Source of the DNA: Pirellulales bacterium
GTDB lineage: Bacteria > Planctomycetota > Planctomycetia > Pirellulales > S012-138
NCBI GenBank assembly: GCA_028066245.1
Contig: JALCBR010000016.1
Coordinates: 1 to 48,689 of the forward strand
Reading direction: 5' to 3'
Length of the DNA: 48,689 nucleotides
The notes beneath the pieces are model-generated. The model was not told the origin of the DNA. It did no database searches and saw only the letters and a program-made list of their open reading frames with translations. The position numbers and the translations under genes were made by a program. This document shows, piece by piece, positions 1 to 7,363 of this stretch. Positions within the stretch are counted from its first letter, which is position 1. The number at the start of each line of letters is the position of its first letter.

Positions 1-93
1 TGAAGCGTTTGCGCCACTCCCCTGGAGGCGGGAAAAATTTGACCAATGTCAATTTTGCCTGTACGCGTGAGAGCAGAGCGTGGGGGCTATTCA
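1..93 (+). repeat. Dispersed repeat, copy A (cut by window start)
   Basis: This stretch aligns with the reverse complement of 5791-5868 over about 75 bp with one indel and roughly ten or more mismatches, and with 5997-6056. The shared core contains AAATTTGACCAATG followed by CAATTT, GTACGC and TGAGAGC. The copy continues past the core in the same way as copy C (GGGCTA then TTCA). No coding potential is visible. It may be longer to the left, outside the window. Confidence 0.7.
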
Positions 94-217
94 TCACCCG
101 CCCGCGATGCGATGGGAACTGCCGACAAACAGAACACCATCAGGAGACGTTCTAGCGAAGCGGAAGGCGCGGCCCGCTGATGAGTCTGGTCCAAGCCAAT
201 CCTCAATAAGCAGAACC

Positions 218-757
218 TTAGATTCCGCCGCCGTACTCGTACTCGGCGTTGACGGGATCGCTGAATTCTTCGATCGCCCCATCAGTCAGCGAGTACATGT
301 TCATCCGCAATAGCGGTGGAGAATAGATGTGCATCGTCACCAGATCCGCTTGGTCCGTCTGGAGGTTTGAGATCTGATGCTTATCGGCATCGAACGAACC
401 GCAAACGCTTCCTTCGTCCAAAGTCCGCGAGTGCACTGGGTAGACCATTCCGTTGGGAGCAAGATCAAACGTCGTCTCGATAGCACAACCGGAAAGCACC
501 TTCACGCCGCACGCAGAACCCAAGTGGTCATGGATGGGGCTGCGTTGTCCGTTTCGCCAGCAAAGGAGCAACGCTTGATAAGCAGGTCCGGCGTGAAGCA
601 AGTTTCGCTGGTAGCGTTCCGGATCATAGCGCAACCAGGGACCGAGATCCTTGATTTGAAACTCGTGGCAATTTAGCCAGGCCATGATCTCATCGAGCGG
701 AATCGCGTCTTGATGGCGGTCCAACTCAGAAAACACGTTTGCAGAATAGACTGACAT
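218..757 (-). CDS. Cysteine dioxygenase family protein
   Basis: A 179-residue cupin of the cysteine dioxygenase (CDO) family, which oxidises the thiol of L-cysteine to cysteine sulfinate with a mononuclear Fe(II) in the cytoplasm. Visible motifs are HDH at residues 76-78, a third candidate iron ligand His127 (KHQISN) and the family signature HIYSPP starting at His143, with Tyr145 at the position of the catalytic tyrosine. Cys83 aligns with rat Cys93, which forms the Cys-Tyr cofactor in mammalian enzymes; many bacterial homologues carry Gly there. I chose ATG at 757; an in-frame TTG one codon upstream is possible. Length is typical for bacterial CDOs. It is a single gene with no obvious operon partner. 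A mercaptopropionate dioxygenase activity cannot be excluded from sequence alone. Confidence 0.85.
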   Translation of the reverse strand: MSVYSANVFSELDRHQDAIPLDEIMAWLNCHEFQIKDLGPWLRYDPERYQRNLLHAGPAYQALLLCWRNGQRSPIHDHLGSACGVKVLSGCAIETTFDLAPNGMVYPVHSRTLDEGSVCGSFDADKHQISNLQTDQADLVTMHIYSPPLLRMNMYSLTDGAIEEFSDPVNAEYEYGGGI

Positions 758-1201
758 CAATCACGGATCAGGGGGTGAAAATAGCCCGAATGCGCGCTCG
801 CAGAGCATCCTTTGAGCTGGTGAAAACTCACTCTAAAAAGTAACGCGGTTAGTTTGGACTGGCAAGGTTTCGCATCATCGGCTGGCATAAAATTGCGGCC
901 AATGCGAACTTTGTTCATCATCATAGGCAAGGTCTTTTGCCGATACCTTGCACCTTGCTCTCCGTGCGCCTAGGCTAAATTCTCGTGCAGTGGGTGGAGT
1001 GCAGAGCTAAACTTGCAAAACATGCGGCTGCATGTGACTTGGGGCAGGCGCACAAGTTCCCATGCCGGTTCAGAGAGGCTCCTGGGGCAAGGCAAAGTTT
1101 CCCGACAACGGCTTGAAATTCTCTCCCGTTCCTGTGTTTCACATGTTGACCACCTTCGATCGGTTGATTTGGTCAACAAAGATAGACAAACAGAGATTCC
1201 C
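758..1201. other. Intergenic region between divergent genes
   Basis: This 444-bp gap separates the cysteine dioxygenase from the M28 peptidase and must hold the promoters of both. I see no convincing spaced -35/-10 pair, no RNA gene and no small ORF. The frame of the peptidase is open upstream to 1013, but the signal peptide begins at 1202, so the upstream 63 codons are treated as non-coding. Confidence 0.5.
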
Positions 1202-3358
1202 ATGACATCTGCATTCAATACCAACGCCGGCCGACGCCTGCTGGCCACCCTCTTGGTCTTCGCGAGCTTATTCTTGGCTGTCGGCGGGCAGGTTACAGGG
1301 CTTGCTGCCCAAGATGCCACGTCCGCTGTGGGAGACGATGCGCCCCAAGATAGCGCCGCCGCCATGCAGCGAATGACCTCAGATATCTTCGAGCTTGCCT
1401 CGGACAAGTATGAAGGTCGCGGGCCGGGAACTGCGGGCATTGATCTGGCGGCTGAGTACATCGCCAAACGATTTGGTGATCTAGGGCTGAAGATTGATTC
1501 CTACGATGACACGCCTTTTCAGCACTTTGAACTACCTGCCGGAGCGACCGTTGGGGAGACAAATCACGCCGTGATCTCTGGTCCCGGTGATGCCAGTATC
1601 GAGCTTGTGTTGTCCGAATCCTTCACGCCACTGGCACTGGGCGGCTCGGCAAAGTTTGACATGCCGATTGCGTTTGTCGGCTATGGAATTACCGCGCCTG
1701 ACTTGGAGTATGATGATTACGCTGGCATGGACGTTCGCGGGAAGGCCGTGATCATCTTGCAGGGCGAACCTCAGACCAACGACAACGACAGCAAATTCAA
1801 CGGCCGCCGAGACACAGTCCACGCGCGGGACAGCCGCAAGATCTCCAATGCCTATCAGCACGGCGCTGAAGCAGTGATCCTTATCCCCAACGCTGCAGGC
1901 ATTCAAAGTAACCTGACGCGGTCAACACGGACGTATGAGCGAGCTTTGGAACGAGTCACCAGCGCCAACGCCGCGTTTCAGGAGATCGAAAATCCCACAG
2001 TTGAACAGATCCGCGAATACCAGGAAGAGATTGAATCGCTGACAGGGCGCGCCGTGCGCGCGGCCGAAAGACTCGTTGGCATGGGCGATCCGCTGGTCCC
2101 CTTCTCAACTCGCCGGAGAGGGCGTGGCGGCAACGCGGAGGGCCGCAATTTGCCGATCATTTCAATCAAACGCAGCATTGCCAATCAATTGCTAACATCC
2201 GCAGGCAAGCCAAGCTTGGAAGCCTCGGAAACGAAGATTGACGAAACGCTCTCGCCCAACAGCTTTGTGTTGGAAGAATCAAACATCTCTGGCGAAGTCA
2301 GCGTCAAACGCGAGATTTATGACGTCAAGAACGTGGTGGGCGTGTTGCCAGCGACTGAAGATGGCCCGCTCGCCAAAGAAACGTTGATCATTGGAGCGCA
2401 TTATGACCACCTGGGCTACGGCCGCGGAGCAACCTCTGGCCGTGCGACGGAGATTCATAACGGAGCCGATGACAACGGTTCTGGAACAACGGGAGTGTTG
2501 GAACTTGCCCGGCGGTTCTCGCAGATGAAAACACGCCGCAGGCGAGTCGTCTTCATCTTGTTCAGCGCCGAAGAACGCGGCTTGATTGGCAGTGCTTTCC
2601 ATGCGAACAATCCATTGTTCCCGTTGGAAGATACCATTGCCATGATGAACTTAGACATGATTGGCCGACTGCGGGAAAACCAGCTCACCATCCGCGGGAC
2701 GGGCACTGCCAAGGAGTTTGACGAATTGATCGACGAACTCAATGCAACCTATCGCTTCGAGATCAACAAAGACCCTGCCGGGCAAGGCCCCAGTGACCAC
2801 GCGTCGTTCTATCGCAAGGACATGCCTGTCTTGGACATGTTCACCAACACGCATGACGATTATCACCGGCCCACGGACGAACCTGATACAGTCAACGTGG
2901 ATGGCATGTTGCGGATCGTCGCGATGACAGAAGAGCTTTGCGTCGGACTGATGAACCGGGAAACGCGCCTTACGTTCACATCTTCGGAGGCGCAAACGCA
3001 AGAGAGTTCGGCTCAGGCAAATGCTGGAACGTTGGGTGGAAACAACGGGAGGGCCACGACTAATGAGGCGACTGACGAATCTCGCCCTTGGTTTGGCGCC
3101 ATCCCCAATTTCGCGGGTCAGGTGGAAGGCGTAAAACTCACTGGCGCCAGCAAACATTCGCCAGCGGAAAAGGCCGGATTGAAGGAAGGTGATGTCATTG
3201 TTGAATTGGGTGGCAATCGCATCGGCACACTTGAGGATCTTGATGGTGCTCTCCGCAAGTTCAAAATCGGCGACAAGGTCCGAGTCGTTGCTATGCGCGG
3301 TGAGAGAAAACTCGTGTTGGAAGTTGAATTGGATATTAGGCCGGTTGATGGCCAATAG
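1202..3358 (+). CDS. Secreted M28 family metallopeptidase with PA and PDZ domains
   Basis: A 718-residue exported zinc aminopeptidase-like protein. The start at 1202 is chosen because it places a classical signal peptide at the N-terminus (RRLLATLLVFASLFLAVGG, then an AQD cleavage region); the frame is open for 63 codons more upstream. A PA-like domain lies in the first third (VRGKAVIILQGEP). The M28 core follows: HYDHLG near residue 400 (zinc His), GADDN near 421 (zinc Asp), the catalytic Glu in SAEERG near 457, NLDMIGR near 485 and HDDYH near 552 (zinc His). All ligands are present, so it should be active. Residues about 640-715 form a PDZ domain with the usual AEKAGLKEGDVI motif, probably for substrate or partner binding. 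The dihydroorotase gene starts 21 bp after the stop, so the two may be co-transcribed. Substrate is unknown. Confidence 0.9.
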   Translation: MTSAFNTNAGRRLLATLLVFASLFLAVGGQVTGLAAQDATSAVGDDAPQDSAAAMQRMTSDIFELASDKYEGRGPGTAGIDLAAEYIAKRFGDLGLKIDSYDDTPFQHFELPAGATVGETNHAVISGPGDASIELVLSESFTPLALGGSAKFDMPIAFVGYGITAPDLEYDDYAGMDVRGKAVIILQGEPQTNDNDSKFNGRRDTVHARDSRKISNAYQHGAEAVILIPNAAGIQSNLTRSTRTYERALERVTSANAAFQEIENPTVEQIREYQEEIESLTGRAVRAAERLVGMGDPLVPFSTRRRGRGGNAEGRNLPIISIKRSIANQLLTSAGKPSLEASETKIDETLSPNSFVLEESNISGEVSVKREIYDVKNVVGVLPATEDGPLAKETLIIGAHYDHLGYGRGATSGRATEIHNGADDNGSGTTGVLELARRFSQMKTRRRRVVFILFSAEERGLIGSAFHANNPLFPLEDTIAMMNLDMIGRLRENQLTIRGTGTAKEFDELIDELNATYRFEINKDPAGQGPSDHASFYRKDMPVLDMFTNTHDDYHRPTDEPDTVNVDGMLRIVAMTEELCVGLMNRETRLTFTSSEAQTQESSAQANAGTLGGNNGRATTNEATDESRPWFGAIPNFAGQVEGVKLTGASKHSPAEKAGLKEGDVIVELGGNRIGTLEDLDGALRKFKIGDKVRVVAMRGERKLVLEVELDIRPVDGQ

Positions 3359-3379
3359 GAAGTTGCCGCAAGAATTGGC

Positions 3380-4744
3380 ATGACGCGAACTCTGATACGG
3401 CATGCGCACGTCGCTTTTCCTGACGCGATCCAGCGCGCCAACATACTCGTTAAAGATGGCCGCATCGCCGCGGTGGATGCCGCTGAGCATACCCAAGCCG
3501 ACGAGGTGATCGACGCCGCAGGCTTGCATCTGCTGCCAGGCGTGGTGGATGACCAGGTCCACTTTCGAGAACCCGGTTTGACGCACAAGGAAGATCTGAG
3601 CCACGCCTCGCGCGCTTGCGCCAAAGGCGGCGTGACCACATTTCTGGAGATGCCCAACACCGTTCCTAACGCAACCACGTGTGAACGGCTGCATTCCAAA
3701 TTAGAGTTGGGCAAACAGCACAGCCTTGTCAACTACGGGTTTTACATCGGTGCAACGTGCGAAAACATCGATGAACTGCGCCAAGCCGAGCGAACGCCAG
3801 GTATCAAGATCTTCATCGGATCGAGCACGGGCGATCTTTTGGTTGACGAGCAGGACGCGCTCGAACGGATCTTTGCCGAGACCACTTTGCCCATCACCGC
3901 ACATTGCGAGGATGAGAGTACGATCCGTCGCAACACTGCCTCGATCGCGGAAATCACCAGCGTCGCTGATCACTCCCGCATTCGCGATCAGGAAGCGGCC
4001 TTGATTGCCACGCGGCGGAGTCTTGACTTGGCCTTTCGCCATCAGCACAGGTTCCACGTGCTACATGTCTCCACCGCAGCGGAGACTGATATTTTGGGCG
4101 ACCACCGCAACTTGATCACGGCGGAAGCTTGCCCACACCATTTGTTCTTCAACATCAATGATTACGGGCGATTGGGGACACGGATTCAGATGAACCCGTC
4201 CATCAAGACGGCGGATGACAACCAGGGGCTTTGGGACGCATTGCACCAAGGTCGGATTCAGGTCATCGCCACCGATCATGCCCCGCACACGTTGGAGGAA
4301 AAATCTCAGCCGTATCCACAGTCTCCTTCAGGATTGCCAGCGGTTGAAAACTCATTGGCGCTTCTGCTCAACGAAGTTCATCATGGTCGATGCACACTGG
4401 AAGAAGTTGTTCGTTGGATGTGCGATGCTCCCGCGCGTGTGTGGGACATCATCGGAAAGGGGCGAATTGCGCCTGGCTATGACGCGGACTTGGTCTTGGT
4501 TGACCTGAACTGCTCGCGCACAGTGCTCGATGAGCAGCAAGAAACCAAGTCCCGCTGGAGCCCTTGGCACGGTGAAGAACTCACCGGCTGGCCGACGACC
4601 ACGTGGGTGGGCGGGCGCCAGGTCTTTCGCTGGAACTCCAACACGGAAACCGCGGAGTTTGCGGCAGATGTTCGCGGCACCGAAGCAAGGTTCGATCATG
4701 CCCGCGGCGGTTTCTGGGCAACACCTGAGGGTATTGGAACCTGA
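3380..4744 (+). CDS. pyrC: Dihydroorotase
   Basis: A 454-residue amidohydrolase of the class I dihydroorotase type, catalysing reversible cyclisation of carbamoyl-aspartate to dihydroorotate in pyrimidine synthesis. The N-terminal metal motif reads [10 protein letters not shown] (residues 57-66), so Gln59 replaces the first His of the usual HxH pair. That subtype is familiar from Bacteroidetes and planctomycete proteins. Further motifs are the [12 protein letters not shown] loop, TAHCEDE, the HVLHVST strand and ATDHAPH near residues 297-303 with the catalytic/metal Asp. Length fits the family. It follows the M28 peptidase gene by 21 bp on the same strand. The Gln substitution leaves open whether this copy is a true PyrC or an inactive PyrC-like partner of aspartate carbamoyltransferase; I favour a functional enzyme because the other ligands are kept. 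Confidence 0.88.
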   Translation: MTRTLIRHAHVAFPDAIQRANILVKDGRIAAVDAAEHTQADEVIDAAGLHLLPGVVDDQVHFREPGLTHKEDLSHASRACAKGGVTTFLEMPNTVPNATTCERLHSKLELGKQHSLVNYGFYIGATCENIDELRQAERTPGIKIFIGSSTGDLLVDEQDALERIFAETTLPITAHCEDESTIRRNTASIAEITSVADHSRIRDQEAALIATRRSLDLAFRHQHRFHVLHVSTAAETDILGDHRNLITAEACPHHLFFNINDYGRLGTRIQMNPSIKTADDNQGLWDALHQGRIQVIATDHAPHTLEEKSQPYPQSPSGLPAVENSLALLLNEVHHGRCTLEEVVRWMCDAPARVWDIIGKGRIAPGYDADLVLVDLNCSRTVLDEQQETKSRWSPWHGEELTGWPTTTWVGGRQVFRWNSNTETAEFAADVRGTEARFDHARGGFWATPEGIGT

Positions 4745-4752
4745 TGCAACAA

Positions 4753-4782
4753 GGCGTCGCTTGTGAATTCACAAGCGACGCC
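4753..4782. terminator. 30-bp perfect palindrome between convergent genes
   Basis: Nine bases after the pyrC stop lies a perfect 30-bp palindrome centred on GAATTC, with arms reading GGCGTCGCTTGTGAA. Transcribed from either strand it would form a 13-14 bp stem with a tiny loop. It sits between convergent genes, so a bidirectional terminator is likely. There is no clear U-tract on either side. Confidence 0.6.
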
Positions 4783-4813
4783 AAGCGACACAACACAAAC
4801 TCTGTTGATCTCC

Positions 4814-4835
4814 GGGGGGATGGTGACTCCCCCCC
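4814..4835. other. G6/C7 hairpin near the end of the secreted-protein gene
   Basis: GGGGGGA and TCCCCCC face each other across a 7-base loop (TGGTGAC), just downstream of the 3' end of the minus-strand gene ending at 4850. It may assist termination of that gene. A U-tract is not visible. Confidence 0.35.
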
Positions 4836-4849
4836 GCCCTCTCGTTGAA

Positions 4850-5401
4850 TTACTGCCCGTCTCCACCGGTCTGGGGCAACCGTGGCGGCGGAGCTGTGCT
4901 TTGGAACATAACGCGGGTCGAGTTGATTTCCTCGGCGGACCAGCCAGTCACTCGGGTGTTTGTGACCATGACTTGCACAGGCATTCCCTGAGGAACAAAT
5001 CTTTGCGCCGTGCCGCGAACGGAGGTCAGGCGACTCTCTGATTCCACGGCTGTGTTGGCGCTTTCCACATAAATCGTACGGAACTGCAAGGGAGCCTGCG
5101 TCATGATCCACTGAACGCGCAAGGCGCCTGCTTCCGTCAAAGTGGACGTTTTGGGATCAAAGTGATGTGCACCCAAGGTGTTTTGCAAGCTCCAGCCTTT
5201 TTGAACCATCATCGCAAACGGCTGGTAAACTGCCCGGCGATCATAATGCACAAAGGGCTCCGGCCAGGCGTTGTTGCGTTTGGCATCGCGCTTCATCGAG
5301 GCCCAAATGTCGCTGCACCAGTCGCCCGCCTGCGCCGGCCGAGCCGGACAGGTGGCTGCTGCCACGGCGGCCAGGAGGGCCAAGCCAAGAATTCGTCGCA
5401 T
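4850..5401 (-). CDS. Small secreted protein of unknown function
   Basis: A 183-residue protein with a clear Sec signal peptide (MRRILGLALLAAVAAATCPA, cleavage likely after PAQA near residue 25). The mature part starts with CSDIWASMKRDAKRNNAWPEPF, then a region about an uppermost YQPFAMMVQKGW segment and a Val-rich stretch (PVQVMVTNTRVTGW). I do not recognise a named domain. The mature part holds a single cysteine near residue 28. The start is supported by GGGAG six bases upstream of ATG. The C-terminal half resembles a small beta-rich domain, and the protein is probably periplasmic or exported. It is transcribed alone, convergent with pyrC. Function is unknown. Confidence 0.72.
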   Translation of the reverse strand: MRRILGLALLAAVAAATCPARPAQAGDWCSDIWASMKRDAKRNNAWPEPFVHYDRRAVYQPFAMMVQKGWSLQNTLGAHHFDPKTSTLTEAGALRVQWIMTQAPLQFRTIYVESANTAVESESRLTSVRGTAQRFVPQGMPVQVMVTNTRVTGWSAEEINSTRVMFQSTAPPPRLPQTGGDGQ

Positions 5402-5790
5402 GATATACTCCCGTTTTCGCTAGCATCAGGGGGACGGCAAAGGGGGGCGGACGTGAGGCATGATTCGCGAGCGGCAAGACTCGCCTGACTACGTCCATGG
5501 ATCGTTATCGGCGTGGTGGCCCATGCCGACCGCGAATCGAGATAGAATTGTCCGGTCAAACGGCCGAGAGAAACTTTGCGGACCCGGCAAGGTTGTCCTA
5601 ACCATCAAGGGCGACTTGATGACTAAGATTGCTGTCGGCTGCCAGCCCGCAGGAAGATCCAGAGGGGCGTCTACTCAAATACAGTGCGGACCGAAATGAC
5701 GCTGAACATCTCCTCGATCGATGTTCTGGTCATCGGCAGTTCCCGTCGCTTCACGGACGCGTGATGGAATCGCCACGGCGTTCCTCGCGC

Positions 5791-5868
5791 GGCCTGCTCT
5801 CAGGCGTACGAGCGAAATTATCATTGGTCAAATTTTTCAGTCTCCAGGGAGGTGGCGCGAACGCTTCA
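5791..5868 (-). repeat. Dispersed repeat, copy B (inverted)
   Basis: Read on the minus strand this copy starts TGAAGCGTT and matches the window start (copy A) through the AAATTTGACCAATG core to TGAGAGC. Bases 5796-5835 are the left arm of a 40-bp inverted repeat with 5997-6036, differing at about one position. The arms are separated by 161 bp. Confidence 0.75.
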
Positions 5869-5996
5869 CACCTATGCAATTGACCAGCAACGGCACCGCA
5901 AACATCACCGACAATCCCGACGTTAAGTTCAGCAGCATGTTAACCGTCAACCTCCTATGGTGCTCGGCAGCGCGCATATTGGCCAGAAACACCCCC

Positions 5997-6056
5997 AAAT
6001 TTGACCAATGACAATTTCGCTCGTACGCCTGAGAGCGTGCCGTGTGGGCTACTTCA
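5997..6056 (+). repeat. Dispersed repeat, copy C
   Basis: This copy holds the AAATTTGACCAATG core and continues through GTACGCCTGAGAGC to GGGCTACTTCA, matching copy A to its right end. It lacks the first half of the element (the TGAAGCG end). With copy B it forms an inverted pair. Confidence 0.75.
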
Positions 6057-6113
6057 GGGGAATGACTTGACAGCGTCCGCCCGGGCGAGCGAAACAGCAA
6101 TCAGGCAGGTGCT

Positions 6114-7163
6114 CTAAGAATTGGGCTTCGCTGAAGAAACTTGCACACGCGCGCCACCGCCGGAGCGTTTCTCAACAGTGAACCCAACATCGACAAACTT
6201 GCGGATGATCTCCATGTTTGTTGTCGTGTGCGACGTCAGTTCGCTGCAATCGAATGCGCCGCCGGAACCCATCGCCATCGGCAACAGCAACTGATCGGCC
6301 AAGTGCGGACCAACCGGTCCCCCCCCGCGCAAGTATTGATGCACTTCCACCCCCAACCTAGCAGCCACGTCTTCAGCAGGAACGCCCCGTTGTCCGCACA
6401 CAGAGAGCAGCTCCGTGACACGGCCGTCCGTGCATTCCACGTAGAGCACATTGCCGGGCGAAAGGCAGTTGTCAAACTCCACAACATGGCATTGCACTTG
6501 GGGAAGTCCCAACTGGCCGGCCAGGGTGTCGAGCTCGCGCTGAGCGATATGTCGCGGCAGTTTGGCCAAGACCGCCATTGCCGATGTCACGCGCGGTAGA
6601 CTCGTCTGCAGAATTTCAATCCGCCTCCATTTACTTGGTGGGTGAATGGTCGCGATGATTTGTCCGCCGCCCTTGGGATAGAAACCTGGCGTGATGAGTT
6701 CAACCTCAAGCTCTGCGCCCATTGCGGAAATCCGTGGCGCGAAGACGCGTTGCAGAAACTCGATCGGCGGAGCCATCGGATTGTGGGTTCCGCCACGGAT
6801 GGAGACTCGCGAGGAACCAGCACAGGCCAAGAGCGGCGGCAGGACTGTCTGCAACACAAGCGTCGTGCTTCCGGCCGTGCCGACGTCGAACTCGTAGTCT
6901 CCCGAGCTGACGCGACCGGGAAAGAACTCCAACTCTTGCGAGCGCAAGCTGGCTCCGTTGACCTTCCCGCCGCACAGTTGGCGGGCCGCTTCCACGGCGG
7001 TCACATGCTGTTTGGCAAGTCCCGGATTGGAACGATTGGCACGAATTCGTGAGACAGCAAATGGCCGCTGCGTGATGAGAGACAGGGCCAGCGCTGACCT
7101 CAGGATCTGTCCACCACCTTCGCCGCGGGATCCATCGATTCTAATTTTCCTGAGATTGGCCAT
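6114..7163 (-). CDS. rtcA: RNA 3'-terminal phosphate cyclase
   Basis: A 349-residue RtcA protein, which converts RNA 3'-phosphate ends to 2',3'-cyclic phosphate through an enzyme-AMP and RNA-adenylate intermediate, using ATP. The N-terminal motif GSRGEGGGQILRSALALS (residues 12-29), NPGLAKQH, the GGTHNPMAPP loop near the middle and the insert-domain KGGGQI motif are all present. HLADQLLLPMA near residue 295 carries the expected catalytic histidine, which is adenylated in the E. coli enzyme. Length matches the family, so it appears complete. No rtcB or rtcR neighbour is visible, unlike the proteobacterial rtc operon. The gene is on the minus strand upstream of the repeat-bearing gap. Confidence 0.93.
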   Translation of the reverse strand: MANLRKIRIDGSRGEGGGQILRSALALSLITQRPFAVSRIRANRSNPGLAKQHVTAVEAARQLCGGKVNGASLRSQELEFFPGRVSSGDYEFDVGTAGSTTLVLQTVLPPLLACAGSSRVSIRGGTHNPMAPPIEFLQRVFAPRISAMGAELEVELITPGFYPKGGGQIIATIHPPSKWRRIEILQTSLPRVTSAMAVLAKLPRHIAQRELDTLAGQLGLPQVQCHVVEFDNCLSPGNVLYVECTDGRVTELLSVCGQRGVPAEDVAARLGVEVHQYLRGGGPVGPHLADQLLLPMAMGSGGAFDCSELTSHTTTNMEIIRKFVDVGFTVEKRSGGGARVQVSSAKPNS

Positions 7164-7301
7164 CGCAATGTGCCCCGGACTGATCGGCCTATGAACGACC
7201 GTACGGAGGGCAGGTTAGGTCCTGCTATAGAATCTCACGGTCGACTGACGGTAGACAATGCGCAAACGGCGGAAGTTCGCGAATCTTCGAATCAACGGGG
7301 C

Positions 7302-7339
7302 AAAAGAAACGCCGCTCATCACGCGGACGAGCGGCGTTT
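7302..7339 (-). terminator. Intrinsic terminator of the POT transporter gene
   Basis: An 11-bp perfect stem (AAACGCCGCTC with GAGCGGCGTTT) around an 11-base loop lies 25 bp beyond the stop of the minus-strand transporter gene. On that strand the stem is followed by TTTCTTTTG, a fair U-tract. This is a standard Rho-independent terminator. Confidence 0.85.
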
Positions 7340-7363
7340 GAGTTTCTCAACAAGTTCCACAAA

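Larger units (their letters stand above)
5402..6113. other. Long intergenic region holding two repeat copies
   Basis: This 712-bp stretch between the small secreted protein gene and rtcA contains no ORF with coding character. Short ORFs on both strands have no recognisable motifs and no ribosome-binding sites. The only structure seen is the inverted repeat pair at 5796-5835 and 5997-6036. Confidence 0.6.

Noticed and set aside
1013-1201. Extra 63 codons at the front of the M28 peptidase frame
   Set aside because: They precede the signal peptide and have no ribosome-binding site; secretion requires the start at 1202.
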